Below are positions 56,880 through 64,000 of a stretch of DNA of 64,000 bases, in pieces. Position numbers and translations under genes: made by a program. Location of the stretch: assembly GCF_026191375.1 (NCBI RefSeq), contig NZ_JAODTL010000043.1, positions 1 to 64,000 of the forward strand, given 5' to 3'. The DNA comes from Marinomonas pontica. GTDB taxonomy: Bacteria; Pseudomonadota; Gammaproteobacteria; Pseudomonadales; Marinomonadaceae. Positions within the stretch are counted from its first letter, which is position 1; each line of letters opens with the position of its first letter. Under the pieces are notes generated by a model, which worked only from the letters and a program-made list of their open reading frames with translations, was not told the DNA's origin and ran no database searches.

Positions 56880-56907
56880 CTTGTAATTTCTGGCTTCGCC
56901 CCTATCT
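56880..56907 (+). promoter_or_regulatory. Sigma-32-like (heat-shock) promoter of lon
   Basis: CTTGTAA, a 12-base spacer and CCCCTATCT, close to the sigma-32 consensus CTTGAAA and CCCCATNT, 65 bases before the lon ATG. lon is a heat-shock gene in E. coli, which supports the reading. Confidence 0.55.
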
Positions 56908-56971
56908 CTTTCCTAATCAATGTTTAAATATAAAAGTGCGCTTTTTTCTATGCGCCCGGATTGGAAAAAAT

Positions 56972-59365
56972 ATGACAGATTCTTTGCTACTTCCAATGTT
57001 GCCACTTCGTGATGTGGTGGTCTATCCCCATATGGTGTTGCCACTATTCGTTGGCCGCGCTAAGTCCATTTCAGCGTTAGAGTCTGCAATGGAAAATGAT
57101 AAGCATGTATTTCTTGTGGCCCAGCAAGATGCATCAAAAGACGATCCAGTACTGGGTGACCTATATTCTATCGGTACCACTGCTAAGGTGATGCAGCTGT
57201 TGCGCCTACCTGATGGAACAGTGAAGGTCTTAGTGGAGGGTGGTAAGCGTGCTCGTTTGGAAGCGATGGAAGAGTCTGATGGTTTTGTGCTGGGGCGCAT
57301 TACCGAACTTGATATTCAAGAAGAAGACGACGCAGAACATAATGTCATTCGAAATGCCCTTTTGAAGCAGTTAGATGAATATGTTGCCGGTAGTAAGCGT
57401 ATTCCTGCCGAGGTTGTGTCCTCACTAAAATCCATCGATGATCTTTCTAAACTGATAGACAATATTACGGGTCATATGAGCCTAAAGCTTGAAGATAAGC
57501 AAAAGGTATTAGAAATTGATTCTTTGACTGGTCGTGGTGAATATTTAATTGGCTTAATGGATGGAGAGCTAGATATTGCTCACCTTGAGAAAAGCATTCG
57601 CAGCCGCGTTAAAAAGCAGATGGAAAAGAGCCAGCGTGAGTACTATTTGAATGAGCAAATGAAAGCCATTCAAAAAGAGCTTGGTGACATGGAAGACAGC
57701 GGTAATGAGCTGGATGCGCTTCAGGAAAAAATTTCAGAAGTAGGCATGTCTGATGAGGCGAAAGAAAAAGCAGAAGCTGAATTGAAAAAATTACGTATGA
57801 TGTCGCCGATGTCTGCGGAAGCAACCGTTGTACGTGGTTATATTGATTGGTTAACGTCTCTTCCCTGGAAAAAGCGCAGTAAAGTGCGTAATGATTTAGC
57901 CTATGCTGAAAAAATTCTTAACCAAGACCACTATGGCTTACAGGATGTTAAAGAGCGCATTCTAGAGTTTTTGGCTGTTCAGCAGCGCGTGAAGAAAGTG
58001 AAAGGGCCTGTTCTTTGCTTGGTCGGTCCTCCGGGAGTGGGTAAAACATCCTTGGGGCAGTCTATTGCCAAAGCTGTCAATCGTCAGTACGTTCGTATGG
58101 CTTTAGGTGGTGTTCGTGATGAAGCGGAGATTCGAGGTCATCGCCGTACTTATATTGGTTCTATGCCAGGTAAGTTGTTGCAGAAATTGGCGAAAGTTAA
58201 AGTGAAGAATCCGCTCTTTTTATTGGATGAAATTGACAAAATGGGCATGGATCAGCGTGGAGATCCAGCGTCAGCGTTGTTAGAAGTGCTTGATCCAGAG
58301 CAAAACCATACGTTCAACGATCATTACCTTGAAGTGGATTTTGATCTATCTGATGTGATGTTTATTTGTACGTCGAACAGTATGAATATCCCTGGGCCAT
58401 TGCTTGACCGTATGGAAGTGATTCGTATTCCGGGCTACACCGAAGATGAGAAGCTTAATATTGCAAAACGCTATTTACTGCCTAAACAAGTCAAGCAGGC
58501 TGGATTAAAAGAGAAAGAGATTCAGGTGACGGATGATGCCTTAATGGACGTTATTCGTTACTACACTAAAGAAGCTGGTGTGCGTGGTTTGGAACGTGAG
58601 TTAAGTAAAATTTGTCGCCGCGTGGTGAAAAAGCAGGCTTTAACTAAGGCAAAAGATACAAAAGCTGTCGAAGTAACGAGTGAAAATTTAGAAGACTTTT
58701 CTGGTATTCATAAATTCAGTTACGGAAAAGCAGAAGAAAAAAATCAAATTGGGCAGGTCACGGGCTTGGCTTGGACGTCAGTTGGTGGTGAATTATTGAC
58801 CATTGAGGCGGCGGGTGTGCCGGGTAAAGGTCGTCATGTTAAGACTGGGTCACTAGGTGATGTGATGCAAGAGTCCATTCAAGCGGCTCTAACTGTAGTG
58901 AGAAGTCGAGCGGTCGGTCTTGGGATTGACGAAGATTTTCATGAAAAAACCGACCTTCATCTGCATGTGCCTGAAGGTGCAACACCGAAAGATGGGCCGA
59001 GCGCAGGTGTGGCAATGTGTACAGCAATTGTATCTGTCCTAGCTAAGATCCCTGTTAAGGCCTCTGTGGCAATGACTGGCGAGATTACGTTGCGCGGAGA
59101 GGTGCTACCTATAGGTGGGCTAAAAGAGAAGCTTCTGGCGGCTCACAGAGGCGGAATAAAAACCGTTATTATTCCGCAAGAAAATGCTCGTGATTTGAAG
59201 GAAATTCCTGATAATATCAAGGCAGACATAGAGGTCATCCCTGTCAAATGGATTGATGAGGTTTTGGATATTGCTTTAGAGTACATTCCTTCACCAAAAA
59301 AGGTAGAAACCTTACCTTCGAGTGAAAAAACTGTTGATGAACAAGAAACTGTAAGTCATCATTAA
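56972..59365 (+). CDS. lon: ATP-dependent protease Lon
   Basis: A 797-residue AAA+ serine protease. N-terminal substrate domain from LLPMLPLRDVVVYPHMVLPL, Walker A GPPGVGKTS (about 351-359), Walker B FLLDEIDKM, and the catalytic dyad S677 (PKDGPSAGVA) with K720 (GGLKEKLLAAH). The start at 56972 (MTDSLLLPML) is the family start; the frame is open further upstream but covers the promoter. It degrades misfolded and regulatory proteins. Preceded by a heat-shock-like promoter. Confidence 0.96.
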   Translation: MTDSLLLPMLPLRDVVVYPHMVLPLFVGRAKSISALESAMENDKHVFLVAQQDASKDDPVLGDLYSIGTTAKVMQLLRLPDGTVKVLVEGGKRARLEAMEESDGFVLGRITELDIQEEDDAEHNVIRNALLKQLDEYVAGSKRIPAEVVSSLKSIDDLSKLIDNITGHMSLKLEDKQKVLEIDSLTGRGEYLIGLMDGELDIAHLEKSIRSRVKKQMEKSQREYYLNEQMKAIQKELGDMEDSGNELDALQEKISEVGMSDEAKEKAEAELKKLRMMSPMSAEATVVRGYIDWLTSLPWKKRSKVRNDLAYAEKILNQDHYGLQDVKERILEFLAVQQRVKKVKGPVLCLVGPPGVGKTSLGQSIAKAVNRQYVRMALGGVRDEAEIRGHRRTYIGSMPGKLLQKLAKVKVKNPLFLLDEIDKMGMDQRGDPASALLEVLDPEQNHTFNDHYLEVDFDLSDVMFICTSNSMNIPGPLLDRMEVIRIPGYTEDEKLNIAKRYLLPKQVKQAGLKEKEIQVTDDALMDVIRYYTKEAGVRGLERELSKICRRVVKKQALTKAKDTKAVEVTSENLEDFSGIHKFSYGKAEEKNQIGQVTGLAWTSVGGELLTIEAAGVPGKGRHVKTGSLGDVMQESIQAALTVVRSRAVGLGIDEDFHEKTDLHLHVPEGATPKDGPSAGVAMCTAIVSVLAKIPVKASVAMTGEITLRGEVLPIGGLKEKLLAAHRGGIKTVIIPQENARDLKEIPDNIKADIEVIPVKWIDEVLDIALEYIPSPKKVETLPSSEKTVDEQETVSHH

Positions 59366-59490
59366 GGTCATATCCTGTGTTGACAGGGAGTAGGTCGGGC
59401 TTGTATAACTTCTCGCTCGGCCTTGTTGGTAGGTATTTATACTGCGCCGAAAAAATTTAAGGAACCACGAAAATACTGAAGGGGTACAAC

Positions 59491-59763
59491 GTGAACAAAT
59501 CTGAATTGATTGATGCTATTGCAGCGTCTGCTGATTTATCTAAAGCTTCTGCTAGCAATGCTCTTGACGCTACTTTAAAAGCAATTGAAGCGGCTTTGGC
59601 AAAAGGTGACCAGGTTACACTAGTTGGTTTTGGTACTTTTGCAGTAAAAGAACGTGCGGCACGTACAGGCCGTAATCCTCAAACTGGTGAGGAAATCCAA
59701 ATTAAAGCAGCGAAGGTTCCTGGCTTTAAGGCCGGTAAAGGTCTTAAAGACGCTGTAAACTAA
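59491..59763 (+). CDS. hupB: DNA-binding protein HU-beta
   Basis: A 90-residue nucleoid protein with the family start [20 protein letters not shown] and the DNA-binding arm [20 protein letters not shown], length exactly standard. It follows lon, the usual order, and is followed by tRNA-Asp 7 bases after its stop. Confidence 0.96.
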   Translation: MNKSELIDAIAASADLSKASASNALDATLKAIEAALAKGDQVTLVGFGTFAVKERAARTGRNPQTGEEIQIKAAKVPGFKAGKGLKDAVN

Positions 59764-59770
59764 TGTTTTT

Positions 59771-59847
59771 GGAGCAGTAGTTCAGTTGGTTAGAATACCT
59801 GCCTGTCACGCAGGGGGTCGCGGGTTCGAGTCCCGTCTGTTCCGCCA
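59771..59847 (+). tRNA. tRNA-Asp (anticodon GUC)
   Basis: A 77-base cloverleaf ending in encoded CCA. Acceptor GGAGCAG with CTGTTCC, anticodon stem CCTGC/GCAGG with loop CTGTCAC (GTC), T-arm GCGGG-TTCGAGT-CCCGT. It lies between hupB and ppiD. Confidence 0.95.
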
Positions 59848-59855
59848 TTAGACAC

Positions 59856-59889
59856 AAAAGGTGTATTCCATGCGGAATGCACCTTTTTT
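59856..59889 (+). terminator. Intrinsic terminator after tRNA-Asp
   Basis: AAGGTGTATTCC and GGAATGCACCTT pair (one T-G) around ATGC, followed by TTTTT. Confidence 0.85.
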
Positions 59890-59923
59890 ATTGGTCATTT
59901 AATTCATTCATTTGGAGGCAGTA

Positions 59924-61750
59924 ATGCTCCAGGATATAAGAGATAAGTCACAAGGCATTGTGGTAAAGATCATCGTTGGTTTTATCGTTGTGACTTTTGC
60001 TCTATTTGGCGTCGATGCCTTGGTTCAAAGTTTTAATTCATCCGATACGGTAGCCGAAGTAGACGGGGTTGATATTACCCGAACTCAAATGCTCCAAGGC
60101 GCAGAAACTCAACGTAGACAATTAATTTCTATGATGGGTGGGCAGGTTAATCCAGCGCTGTTAGAAGATAATGTATTGCAACGTCGTGCATTGGATGAGC
60201 TTGTGCAGCGAGTTGTTTTGACCAACCAAGCTAAGTCATTAGGGTTGGGAGTGTCTGACGCTCAAGTCAATGCTTATTTGTTGCAAGCAGAGCAGTTCCA
60301 AACCAATGGGCAATTTGATGAAAACAAATATCTAAACTTCATCCGTTCATTGGGTTTTACTCCGTTGGCGTTTAAAGAGCGCATCAAACAAGATGTTTTA
60401 ATTCAGCAATCACGTAATGCTATAGCGGGTTCTGAATTCGTTCTGCCTTATCAAGTAAATGGCGTTTCAAAGTTGCAGTCTCAAACGAGATCTTATGATT
60501 ACGTTACTTTTTCATTGGCCGACGAGTCTGAAGGAACCAGTGTTTCTGATGATGAGCTAAAAGCCTATTACGATGAAAATAAAGACAGCTTTAAAACACC
60601 TGAGCAAGTTAAATTAAACTACGTTGTGATTTCCAGCTCTGACTTTTATAGTAAAGTAAGTGTGTCGGATGCTGAATTACAAGATGCTTATCAGGCTTCT
60701 ATTTCGAATTTAACTCAAGAAGAAAGATCTGCGTCGCATATCCTGATCGATACCTCGGATAGATCCGATGACGAAGCGGAAAAACGTCTTGCTGAGGTTC
60801 AAGCAAAACTAAAAAGTGGTGAAAGTTTTGCTGACTTGGCTGCCGAATTTTCCGATGATATTGGTTCGAAAAATGACGGCGGTAATTTAGGTTATGTTGA
60901 AAAAGGCACAATAGATCCGGCCTTTGATGACGCGCTATTTTCTATGAAAAAAGGAGAAATCAAGTCGGTTAAGACCCAGTTTGGTTATCACCTGATTGAA
61001 TTGAATGATATTACCAAACCAGACGTGCCAAGCTTTGCCTCTAAGAAAGCAGAATTGGAGCAGGCTCTCATTGAAGACAAAGCAAGAGATGCATTGTTAA
61101 CGGCTCATGAAGACATTACAGATTTAGCTTACGCCAGTGATAAATTGGACGCTATCGCGAAAGAGTATAATGTTGATGTGCTTCAAAGTGCGTACTTTAG
61201 TCGAGAGGGTGGAACGGATGATATTACCAGTAACGCCTCTGTTATTGCTGCTGCCTTTGGTCCTGCTGTATTAGAAGATGGTCAAAACAGCAGTTTGATT
61301 GAACTAAATGACGACCAAGTTGTTGTCGTACACTTGAATAACCTGCAGCCAGAAGCGTTTCAGACTTATGAAGAAACAAAAGAGCAGGTAACTTCGATTG
61401 TTGTACAGAACAAAGCGGTTGAGTCGTTGAAGACTAAAGCTGAACAGGCCAAAGTTTCCAAGACAACTTCCTGGAAGTCTGTGAGCGAAGCGAAGCGTGG
61501 TCAAGATGAAGTAACATCGCTGGCTTTTTCTCTTCCGCATCCTGAAGCTGGACAACCTGTTGTTGAGATTAAAGGTTTATCTAACGGTGACTTGGCGTTG
61601 ATTCGTTTGAATAAGGTAGGTAGCAGTGATGCTTCTCTTCCTGATGATCAGAAGCTCGCTTATGAGCGTTATTTGAATCAAACTCAGGCCAGTTTAAGTA
61701 CGCAAGCCCAGCAAGACTTGTTAAAGAATAAAGCGAAGATAGAAAGATAA
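59924..61750 (+). CDS. ppiD: Peptidyl-prolyl cis-trans isomerase / periplasmic chaperone PpiD
   Basis: A 608-residue protein anchored by one membrane segment (KIIVGFIVVTFALFGVDALV, about residues 14-33), with a SurA-like N-terminal chaperone region and one parvulin domain (EERSASHILIDTSD, through GYHLIELND, about residues 265-365). The start at 59924 (MLQDIRDKSQG) follows GGAGG and is the family start. It helps newly exported proteins fold near the Sec translocon. Order hupB-ppiD is conserved in gammaproteobacteria. Confidence 0.95.
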   Translation: MLQDIRDKSQGIVVKIIVGFIVVTFALFGVDALVQSFNSSDTVAEVDGVDITRTQMLQGAETQRRQLISMMGGQVNPALLEDNVLQRRALDELVQRVVLTNQAKSLGLGVSDAQVNAYLLQAEQFQTNGQFDENKYLNFIRSLGFTPLAFKERIKQDVLIQQSRNAIAGSEFVLPYQVNGVSKLQSQTRSYDYVTFSLADESEGTSVSDDELKAYYDENKDSFKTPEQVKLNYVVISSSDFYSKVSVSDAELQDAYQASISNLTQEERSASHILIDTSDRSDDEAEKRLAEVQAKLKSGESFADLAAEFSDDIGSKNDGGNLGYVEKGTIDPAFDDALFSMKKGEIKSVKTQFGYHLIELNDITKPDVPSFASKKAELEQALIEDKARDALLTAHEDITDLAYASDKLDAIAKEYNVDVLQSAYFSREGGTDDITSNASVIAAAFGPAVLEDGQNSSLIELNDDQVVVVHLNNLQPEAFQTYEETKEQVTSIVVQNKAVESLKTKAEQAKVSKTTSWKSVSEAKRGQDEVTSLAFSLPHPEAGQPVVEIKGLSNGDLALIRLNKVGSSDASLPDDQKLAYERYLNQTQASLSTQAQQDLLKNKAKIER

Positions 61751-61768
61751 CATTGTGTTATTTTTGTT

Positions 61769-61802
61769 AAAAAAGCCACTTCAAATGAAGTGGCTTTTTT
61801 TG
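61769..61802. terminator. Bidirectional intrinsic terminator
   Basis: AAAAAGCCACTTC and GAAGTGGCTTTTT around AAAT, between convergent ppiD and the DyP peroxidase gene. Confidence 0.88.
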
Positions 61803-61846
61803 GTATTTTTGTGGGCATTTTAGTGCGGGTTAGCAGATGAAATGTG

Positions 61847-62770
61847 TTATTTACCTGATCGAGATTCTAGCCATTCGTTAGACGGGACAAAAAATGCCTG
61901 TCCGGTGGTGGCTCGAGTGTATTTCATTAAGTGATCTGTATTTCCTTCTTTATCGCCTTTTACCATGCTTTCTAACATCAGGTTAAAAATGGTTGGTGTT
62001 TTGCTGTAACTGGCAAACATCAGTCCTTTTTCCGTTAATGACGCAAATGGCATGCTATGGCGTAAGATTTCCATCGAGTTGCCATTTTCATCTTTTAATG
62101 AAGTGCGTTTGGTATGGGCGTGTACCGACTTTTCAGAAGAGGGGTATTCTTGGTTGGTATGTTTTGTACGTCCATAAATATCTTCTTGGGTTTTAATGTC
62201 TTCTTTTTCCCACTTAGTGAGATCATGAACAAATCTGATGATATTTAGATAAGAGCCGTTTTTAAATTCGGGGTCATCTTCGCCAACAAGAGCCACTTGT
62301 TTGCGTTGTTCTCCTTCAGGGTTTTCTGTGCCGTCAACAAATCCTGTTAAGTCTCGGTTGTCTAGGTATTTAAAGCAGCTGACTTCATCTACTAAAGTGA
62401 CGGCATTGCCAAATGTTGCAAACAAGGCGCTGCCTAATAGATAGGTCGCATCATGACGAGAAGAGCGAATGTGAAGGATCAAATCTACATCCGTAGCGAC
62501 CATATCGATATCTTTGCCAGTTATGTTAGGGAACGTAGAGAGGTGTCTTGGTCGCTGGTTGTCTAAATCATCCCATATCAATCGACTAAGTCCGATGGCT
62601 GCATGCAGTTGGCCGTCTGGGAATTGCGCTTGATGCTCTTCAATCAGAGCGGGCATAGCGGCGAGTGCGTTTTTAACGGCATTAATATCGGATCTATTCA
62701 CGTTTAAGGTGATGAAAAGTGCGTCACTGGACGCTTCGGCAATAATGCCAGATTGAAATGAAGTCATCAT
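61847..62770 (-). CDS. DyP-type heme peroxidase (YfeX-like)
   Basis: A 307-residue peroxidase. GFVDGTENP carries the catalytic aspartate of the GxxDG motif, with the proximal heme histidine likely in HAHTKRTS and the C-terminal RHSMPFASLTEKGLMFASYS as in the YfeX branch. No signal peptide is seen, so it is cytoplasmic (or packed in an encapsulin, though none is seen here). Substrate unknown. AAGGA precedes the start. Confidence 0.88.
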   Translation of the reverse strand: MMTSFQSGIIAEASSDALFITLNVNRSDINAVKNALAAMPALIEEHQAQFPDGQLHAAIGLSRLIWDDLDNQRPRHLSTFPNITGKDIDMVATDVDLILHIRSSRHDATYLLGSALFATFGNAVTLVDEVSCFKYLDNRDLTGFVDGTENPEGEQRKQVALVGEDDPEFKNGSYLNIIRFVHDLTKWEKEDIKTQEDIYGRTKHTNQEYPSSEKSVHAHTKRTSLKDENGNSMEILRHSMPFASLTEKGLMFASYSKTPTIFNLMLESMVKGDKEGNTDHLMKYTRATTGQAFFVPSNEWLESRSGK

Positions 62771-62797
62771 GTTCGTCCTTTTAGAAATAGCGGTATC

Positions 62798-64000
62798 TTA
62801 AAAATTAGGGTAAAGCGTCTTTAGCTGACTGGCTTTTGACGGTTTGGTTTGGCCGCTGGTGTATTCTTCAAGAGCGTCGGCAAGAGGCTCTCCCTGCCAT
62901 TCGTGAGCAGGGTTGCTGGAATACAGCATCAGTTCGGCTTCCATTAAAAGCTGAGTTATTTGAACGGTGGTGAGTCGCTTAATGTCGTCAATGCCACGAA
63001 TTTCATCATCTCCCCAGCGATGTCTTGCCCATTCCAATAAGTGAGAACGCAACGCAGATAAGTTGTCTTGCTGACAGCATTGAATCAAAGAGGTATAAGC
63101 CGTTTGCTCATCACTGGTGTTCAAAGGGGCAAAGTCCTGCAATGTCGGAACGTCTAGTTCTGGGTCTTGTTTTGACTTCTTGCGTTTAAACCAAAGAGCC
63201 GCCCATGCCACCAGCATCAGGGTTGCCACAATGAGCAATCCGGCAATCAGGTAGTGTCTGAATGATAGATTGTCCTCTGTGTCATTTATAACAATGCGGT
63301 TTGTGTCCGTTGGTTCTGATGGTTCTGTGGGTTTTTTAGCCAATGAAATTGGTGCAACGGAGCGTGTTTGTGCAGGCAATGGCTCGTTTATTGTTGGTGG
63401 ATTGCTGGCGGTATTGTCAGGTAGTGTCGCGCCAGTTGGTAGTGGGGCAATACTGATGGTTTTGGTCGTTGCGCTGGCGTTGCTGATCGCTCTCGCTTCC
63501 GTATCCCAATAGGCTACATTGATGTCAGGCAAGGTTAATGGGCCTTCGGCCGTTGGTACCACTTCTACGATAATCGTCTGACTGCCAGTGACGCCATTTG
63601 CGGTTTTTTGATTATCAAATTTTGGAGATTTTGGATAAAGTTTGTATTGGCGAGTGCTGTTAAAATCGAGTGTCGGTATTTGCTCGGGCAATGAGCCTTC
63701 CGCTTTGATATTGATCGTCCAAATAAGGGTGTCTCCTACACGTGGTGATTCGCTCGTTTTGCTTAGTGTGGTTGACACTGAGACATTTGCACTAGGCAAC
63801 CAGGCGTCGCCTGTATAGCTCGCAGGAATGGGAATGACCTGTAAGTTTAATGGCTCACTTTGTACTTTAATCATTCTTCGGCCAGTCGATGTATTGATCA
63901 TGGCTTGTATGCTTTGCGGTGGAATCGTAAGTACACCGCTGCGCTGTGGAAAGGCCAAGTATTCGCGGGTGATGACTTGGTATTGGGTGCCATTGATGGT
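62798..64000 (-). CDS. BatD/oxygen tolerance family protein (C-terminal part)
   Basis: The frame is open to the window end, where INGTQYQVITREYLAFPQRS precedes the visible part, so the N-terminus lies beyond 64000. The segments PRVGDTLIWTINIKAEGSLP, PDINVAYWDTEARA and one membrane segment (YLIAGLLIVATLMLVAWAAL), followed by a cytoplasmic alpha-helical tail, match BatD. BatD is encoded with MoxR-type ATPases and von Willebrand factor proteins in Bat operons, which would be expected to the right. Function is not well known. Confidence 0.82.
   Translation of the reverse strand, partial: TINGTQYQVITREYLAFPQRSGVLTIPPQSIQAMINTSTGRRMIKVQSEPLNLQVIPIPASYTGDAWLPSANVSVSTTLSKTSESPRVGDTLIWTINIKAEGSLPEQIPTLDFNSTRQYKLYPKSPKFDNQKTANGVTGSQTIIVEVVPTAEGPLTLPDINVAYWDTEARAISNASATTKTISIAPLPTGATLPDNTASNPPTINEPLPAQTRSVAPISLAKKPTEPSEPTDTNRIVINDTEDNLSFRHYLIAGLLIVATLMLVAWAALWFKRKKSKQDPELDVPTLQDFAPLNTSDEQTAYTSLIQCCQQDNLSALRSHLLEWARHRWGDDEIRGIDDIKRLTTVQITQLLMEAELMLYSSNPAHEWQGEPLADALEEYTSGQTKPSKASQLKTLYPNF

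Noticed and set aside
53241-59847. tRNA-Arg and tRNA-Asp as integration sites of a mobile element
   Set aside because: No integrase, no direct repeat of the tRNA 3' end and conserved core genes on both sides.
1-64000. CRISPR array, insertion sequence, prophage or toxin-antitoxin module
   Set aside because: No regularly spaced repeats, transposase, phage structural gene or paired small toxin/antitoxin frames were found on either strand.

Overview
The window is a stretch of bacterial chromosome, by eye mid-40s % GC, that looks like core genome of a marine gammaproteobacterium close to Marinomonas (Oceanospirillales). Supporting this are a Na+-pumping NADH:quinone reductase operon (nqrABCDEF), the Na+/H+ antiporter NhaB, a heme-containing fatty-acid cis/trans isomerase, a TRAP transporter end, Kdo kinase, and the classic orders tig-clpP-clpX-lon-hupB-ppiD and gloB-methyltransferase-rnhA-dnaQ. 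The genus is an inference from gene content. I see no insertion sequence, prophage, integron or CRISPR array.

Layout. 1-3.6 kb: end of a TRAP solute-binding protein, a TetR regulator, a broken TRL-like lipoprotein gene, a Bcr/CflA drug exporter and an unknown protein. 3.6-9.6 kb: a small membrane protein, guanine deaminase, VanZ-like protein and DbpA helicase on the minus strand, then a CHASE-GGDEF-EAL protein. 9.6-16.1 kb: a minus-strand peptide/nickel-type ABC importer (binding protein, two permeases, two ATPases) ending in a LysR regulator. 16.3-22.9 kb: ACP phosphodiesterase, a GTPase of ribosome assembly, YacL, an acidic two-repeat protein, Cti and a luciferase-like oxidoreductase. 23-25.7 kb: lipopolysaccharide core genes. 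25.7-30.2 kb: MTHFR-like enzyme, DUF1285 protein, DEAD-box helicase, LysR regulator, PpnP. 30.3-34.8 kb: MltD, GloB, YafS-like methyltransferase, RNase HI, DnaQ. 34.9-42.3 kb: NhaB, SohB, CsiV, Mfd, FolX. 42.8-51.4 kb: nqrABCDEF with its maturation genes apbE and nqrM, then sthA. 51.5-61.8 kb: hpt, a BrkB/YihY protein, tRNA-Arg, tig, clpP, clpX, lon, hupB, tRNA-Asp, ppiD. 61.8-64 kb: DyP peroxidase and the end of a BatD protein.

A notable property of the sequence is that nine genes between 1.2 and 42 kb are broken by eleven single-base frameshifts (mfd alone has three), while the 42.7-64 kb half has none that I can see. Each gene is intact on both sides of its break, and several breaks lie in A or T runs. 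Base-calling errors are the simplest explanation, but decay cannot be excluded from sequence alone.

The least explained signals are two candidate small RNAs with intrinsic terminators: one on the minus strand overlapping the 3' end of acpH (about 16850-16984) and one on the plus strand upstream of tRNA-Arg (about 53071-53172). Others are a palindrome over the promoter of the drug exporter, a heat-shock-type promoter in front of lon, and a duplicated acidic protein of unknown function.
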